Below are positions 59,766 through 64,000 of a DNA stretch of 64,000 nt, one piece after another. The stretch covers positions 124,001 through 188,000 of the forward strand of contig JAIVFJ010000081.1 in assembly GCA_025765615.1 (NCBI GenBank), given 5' to 3'. The translations under genes were made by a program, and so were the position numbers. Within the stretch, counting starts at the first letter, position 1; each line of letters begins with the position of its first letter. The notes under the pieces were generated by a model. It was not told where the DNA came from, did no database searches, and saw only the letters and a list, made by a program, of their open reading frames with translations. Origin of the DNA: Zopfochytrium polystomum (lineage: Eukaryota > Chytridiomycota > Chytridiomycetes > Chytridiales > Chytridiaceae).

Positions 59766-60703
59766 AGGACATTCCATCAGAAGCTGCGAAGATGTAGTAG
59801 TATTTAGAGTAAAAGACACTTGCGCGTGCGCTCCAACCACACTTTGCTTTCCTTGAACGCGTCACAAGTACCTAACTACGGCCCAAGGGTCGAGTCCGAC
59901 AACGGGAACGCACATCTGCAAAACGCCACAGGAATCCCTATGCAAAAACCTTCATTTACATGATGTTTCAATGTAATACATTCAGTATTGGCGAGCAGGG
60001 TTGTATTTGTTTGTTTGTTTGATAATCAATCATCCAAATTTGCTTCTGAGAAGAATCACGTTTACGCACAGGGCGGGACACCAAGAATATTCAAATCCCC
60101 TTATTTACTTCGTCCATACAACTCTTTTGCCCTACGAAGTCAAACACCCCCAACTCCCTAAGTCCATTTGAATCGGCATTCGTTGCCTATCAATAACGAA
60201 TAAGAAGAAGAAAAAACACACTAATTAAGTGCGCCAATTTTTGACGACTCCCCCGCCCTCATAAGTGATGTTGAATGAGCAACCAGATGTCACACCTCCT
60301 GATCGGTAGGTAGATCGTCGAAATGCTGGCTGCCTTTGCGAAGATCATCTGCAGGGATGTGGCAGCCGTACTGCTGACTCAGGCAAAATTGCGAGAACGA
60401 GGACGAACAAGAACAAAGAACGACTGATTCCAAACGGCTCAGAACGCGACGGCTTTCTGGTTGCCGGCGGATATCCGTAGCTGGCCACCTTTAATTATTT
60501 CGGAAAACCCCACAACCAAAAGTCCTCGCAGTAGTATTGTATGACCATCGTTTCCTTACATGTCGAGAGGGAAGGTCCCCCGTTTTCCAACCTTCCTTTC
60601 CAGGTTCCCCGCTTCTCTTTTTTCTTCTTCGACTTAGAATTCCCACACTCCACACGGCCCCATTTTCTTTCGACTTTTTGACTCCCCGCACCAAGATGTC
60701 AGG
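59766..60703. other. Intergenic with dispersed repeat
   Basis: 60058-60260 resembles 36957-37170. Remainder unassigned; it is the shared 3' side of the orphan gene and S5 (convergent). Confidence 0.45.
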
Positions 60704-62457
60704 CTATTTGCCGCCGAGGGGCTCCACGACCAAGTAATTGTCCTCAATAAAATGGGTCGCGTCGATCGAAGAAACAACCGAGGCTCTCTGATCGTCCCTC
60801 ACTTTCGCGGCGAGTAGAACCACGCTGCCGGCGGCGGCGGCGGCGGCGGCGGTAGCCTCCACCGACGACACGAGAGCAGGCAGCGCGGAAGGATGAGGAG
60901 GCGCAGCCTCTACGGTCGGCGGCGGTGGCGGCGGGTAGGCCATTCCTTTTCCCGACGGGGTGGGGGCGGAAGGGGTGGGAGGCGTGCCCGACGCGTCCTG
61001 CATTGCGCCGGCACTCATCTGTGGCGACTCGGGGACGGGTGGCAATGGCACGACGTTCGGCGTGCCCGTCGGCGATCCCTGGTACTGCTGGGCGTACTGC
61101 TGATAATAGTGCTGGTACGGGTTCGGCGAGTTCTGGACGGGCATCATCCAACCAGCCTGGTCGTAGGCCATAACGTACACCTGCGCACGGGGGTGAAGGG
61201 TTTAACGGCGAGCGACGCGATAAAATAAAAAGAGTCGTTAAAAAATATAGAAATAAAACAAAACGCCGAAGAATAACTCCCGTAGAGAATTACCTGCTGA
61301 GAAGCGTACCCATATGGGTCTGCGTTGACGGCGCCGGTGTGCGTGAGGCGCGGCAAACTGGACGGCGTAGGGCCAGCAGAAAGCAGGAAGCCACCAGCGG
61401 GATGGGCAAGCTGCTGCTGCTGCTGCTGCTGCTGGTGATTGCTTCCGCTCGATCCGCTCGACGAGCTGACGGCACTGAAGCGTGAAAGGCGTGAAGCCTG
61501 AGGGGGCACCGCGCTGGACGCAGAGGACGGCGGGAAGGAGTGGCGGTCGCCGGCAGCGGAGCCGGACCGGACGAGCGGGCGACCGCTGTCCACAACGGAG
61601 GGCGCCGAGGACAGTCCAGCAGACGGTACGGGCGAAGGTGCACCAAGCGGTGGAGGAGGAGGGATGTCAGACCACCGCTTGCGCTTGATTTCGGACTTCG
61701 TGTTAATCCAGAAGCGCCAAAGGAGGAGTCCAAGAATGACCAAGAAAGAGGCTGCGAGAACAATGGCGATGACAGAGCCAATGGATACAGAGCTGCCGCT
61801 GCTGGATGACACGTCGGCCGGGTTGGTGCTCGACGGGATAGCCGAGGTCGCCGTAGACAATGTGGGCGAACCGCTGGAGGATGAAACGGCTGGCACCACA
61901 ACAGTCACAACGTCCACGACGGTCGAAACCTGCCCGTTTGAAGAAATCACCGAGGTGCGCTCCGAGGTTGTTGTAATGGAAGACGAAGGCGGAGGGTTTT
62001 CGGACGTGGGTGGGGGGGAGGATGGCTGGTTGGAAGAGGATGATGGCGGAGTCGACGTTTCTGAAGTGGGAATGGTGGATGGAGATGACGTTGACGACGG
62101 AACAGAGGAGGTCAGCGATGACCGAGACGATGACGACTGTGACTGCTGGGACGACGGAGGTTCCGACACGGAGGATGTGGGCGGCGGCAGCGTGCTAGCG
62201 GTGGAGCCGCCGTCCTGTCTTCGCTGCAACACAAGCGCAGGTAGGGGGGCGGCCTCAACATCGGCACCACCAACGTTCACAGGGGCTGCAGCCGCCGCCG
62301 CCGCGGACACGGGGGTGGTTCCAGACGAGCTGAGCGTGCCGAGCAGCAGCGAAAGCAGCAGCACCAGCACCGGCAGGCCCCCGCGACGAGGGAGCGGAGT
62401 GCACGCGGCCAAGGTCGGCGGTGGATGTGCAGCGAAGGGGCATGGCTTAAGCCACAT
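60704..62457 (-). CDS. S5: Mid2-like Ser/Thr-rich single-pass membrane protein
   Basis: Proposed complement(join(60704..61180, 61294..62457)), 546 residues. Signal peptide (hydrophobic PVLVLLLSLLLG, about 28-40), a Ser/Thr/Pro-rich ectodomain (about 75-220, no Cys cluster, likely heavily O-glycosylated), transmembrane helix (about 223-246), then KSEIKRKRWSD and a long Pro/Ser/Gln tail with Tyr/Gln-rich YQHYYQQYAQQYQ. The protein ends FIEDNYLVVEPLGGK. Architecture is that of fungal Mid2/Mtl1-type wall sensors. The single intron is phase 0 (GTAATT...GCGCAG). Grouped with S1-S4 by the C-terminal EP ending and by upstream TCTG/GA microsatellites. Confidence 0.75.
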
Positions 62458-62677
62458 ATGTGGGCGGCCGCCGCCGGAAGGGAGAAGAGGAGGAGGAGTG
62501 CTTGCTTGCTTGCACGCTTGCTAGCTTGCTTGCTAGCTTGCTAGCTTGCTTCCTTGTTGGAAGGTAGAGGAGATCGCAAGCAGCCGGCCCACCCACCTCG
62601 CCTGTGGCTTTTTTCTCCTTCTGTCTGTAAATATGAATACACATGTCGCCACCTCCTTCACTCTTTCTTTCTCTTGG

Positions 62678-62732
<55 letters not shown>

Positions 62733-62812
62733 CGCTTCTCCTTTGTCCAGTCACGTGAGCTCACATGATCGGCCATACAATATCTCTGCTTTGCCTATCG
62801 AGGAGGGAGGTG

Positions 62813-62855
<43 letters not shown>

Positions 62856-62912
62856 GCAAAGAGATACGGGGGGGAGCTTAGGAGCCCACTCCTCCTCGCT
62901 CGTCAGCGACGG
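62458..62912. other. Intergenic with (TCTG)n and (GA)n
   Basis: (TCTG)n about 62680-62728 and (GA)n about 62817-62853, upstream of S5. GCTTGCTA-type repeats at about 62505-62550. No gene. Confidence 0.5.
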
Positions 62913-63873
62913 TCAACTGATATTGAATGACGTCTTGCATCCGCATGAGGATTCGGCGTTGGGATTCCCCACGATTTGAAAGGAGCTCCCAATGAGCTCC
63001 TCCACAAACTCCAAAGACGAACCGCTCACGAGGTCCAGAGAAACTTGGTCAATATACACCCTCGCTCCGTCCTTCTCAAAAACACTTAAGAAAAATTTGG
63101 GAGAGTGTGAACAGAGGGGGGTTTCCAGTTGATCGTTAGTTGGTGCAGTGCTTTCAGTGCGGCCAAGGTAAAAAATGCCAAATACGATGCTTCTGCTTAC
63201 ATATCTTCGTCTGCAGGCGGCTCGCTCGTAAGTCCCATGACATATTGGTATCCATGGCAGCCGCCTGCCTCCACACTGACCCGAAACGCCTGTGCCACGT
63301 TGCACTTGCTATTTAGCTCCCTTATTCGCTAAAGTTAAGTTCGATGAGGGTTTTCATAAGTGGCACGAAAAACAAATAAGGAATAAATAGTCAACGGTTA
63401 GCGCCTGCTGCCGTCTTGTGGCACTGCCGAGGAATGGTTGTGTTTTCCTCTTTGCGAGACGCAGGCAACGGCTACGTGGCGATCGTTTGGGCATAGCAAT
63501 TTCCGAGTACCTTGGCGGCGCTGTCTCCGATCGTGATTGATCCGCGAGAAACTGCACCTGCTGTTGCTGCTGCGGCTGCGTCGGTAGCAGCTGGCTTGAG
63601 CGCGGCGGCGGCGGCGGCCGGGTTCGACGCGAATCGCACGGGGGCCATCGAGGCGAACACTCGCCGTGCCGCCGCGCATCTCCGCAAAGGCAGGTGCAGG
63701 TGGTGGTGGTGGTGGTGGTGGTGGTGGTGGTGGGCGAGGGGTGGAGGGATAAACCCGGTCGTCGTCGTTGTCCATGCGGCGGCGGCGGCTGCTGCTGCGA
63801 CGCCCGCTGGTCTCGACGACGACAGCGACAGCGACCGTGTTGCGACTGCGATGACCACCAACGCCGATGGCAT
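62913..63873 (-). CDS. ISA2: Mitochondrial iron-sulfur assembly protein (Isa2/ISCA2)
   Basis: Proposed complement(join(62913..63084, 63201..63328, 63511..63873)), 220 residues. The A-type Fe-S carrier domain spans exons 1-3: ITIGDSAAK, RIRELN, VSVEAGGCHGYQYVMGL (first conserved Cys), IVFEKDGARVYIDQVSLDLV, VEELIGSSFQIVGNPNAESSCGCKTSF (the C-x-C pair). N-terminal Arg/Ala/Ser-rich segment fits a mitochondrial presequence and includes an about 11-residue poly-His run. The start could instead be a downstream Met near 63667. Isa2 works with Isa1 and Iba57 to make 4Fe-4S clusters. Splice phases agree. Confidence 0.9.
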
Positions 63874-64000
63874 TTGAGACAGTGTGTGTGGGTGTGTGTG
63901 GGTATGGGTGTGTGTGTGTTTGTGTGTGTGTCTTGTTGGATCGAAGCGGGCGAAAAGTTTTTGTCCCTTCTCTCGCTGGTCCGCACAAGGAGCATCCAAC
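63874..64000. other. Upstream of ISA2
   Basis: (GT)n-rich sequence immediately 5' of the ISA2 start; the open frame extends to the window edge without an ATG, so an upstream start cannot be excluded. Confidence 0.4.

Overview
This is a nuclear window from a fungus. The evidence is short GT-AG introns with CTNAC-type branch sites, WSC/Mid2-like cell-wall-sensor proteins, a chromodomain-bearing Ty3 retrotransposon, and the conserved fungal/eukaryotic genes NOG2, TMA16 and ISA2. Very GC-rich third positions in the host genes, abundant microsatellites and a large transposon load would suit an early-diverging lineage, but nothing here fixes the taxon.

Layout. 1-15.2 kb is almost entirely nested transposable elements: two complete-ended copies of one Ty3/chromovirus family (element A, +, internally deleted, 733-3913; element B, -, apparently intact, 8011-13324), many solo LTRs of the same family and of a Ty1/copia family (C1), a relic of a second Ty3 family, a hAT element with 8-bp target duplications, and copies of a tRNA-derived SINE. 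A PP2C-type phosphatase gene lies at 16.0-18.3 kb. 19.2-22.6 kb is a copia fragment interrupted by a third chromovirus copy (C). A small two-exon gene is proposed at 23.1-23.9 kb, followed by a full-length SINE, a Tc1 relic and a solo LTR. 27.7-36.2 kb carries three tandem minus-strand genes for secreted-head, single-pass membrane proteins (S1-S3). 37.8-46.5 kb is a multi-level nest of copia elements. 46.8-51.2 kb holds TMA16 and NOG2, two large-subunit ribosome assembly factors. 52.3-53.6 kb has sensor S4, 55.2-59.8 kb a 1513-residue low-complexity orphan, 60.7-62.5 kb sensor S5, and 62.9-63.9 kb the mitochondrial Fe-S assembly gene ISA2.

Most notable. (1) The chromovirus LTR carries phased arrays of perfect heat-shock elements upstream of its TATA box; the largest block is present only in the two recently mobile copies. 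The same element has an 11-nt self-priming complementarity, a correctly phased CCCAAAC -1 frameshift site with a stem 5 nt downstream, and (element B) an unbroken 1242-codon pol. It therefore looks like a complete, possibly heat-inducible, self-primed retrotransposon. (2) Five membrane proteins with different ectodomains share a short C-terminal cytoplasmic ending (an acidic or aromatic stretch followed by EP plus a hydrophobic residue). In three of them the ending is encoded after a phase-1 last intron. This suggests a sensor family with a common intracellular partner. (3) Transposon nesting is resolved to the base by target duplications, including a SINE inside a hAT TIR inside a copia LTR.

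All splice models were built by hand from frame, splice signals and protein continuity; they need transcript data.
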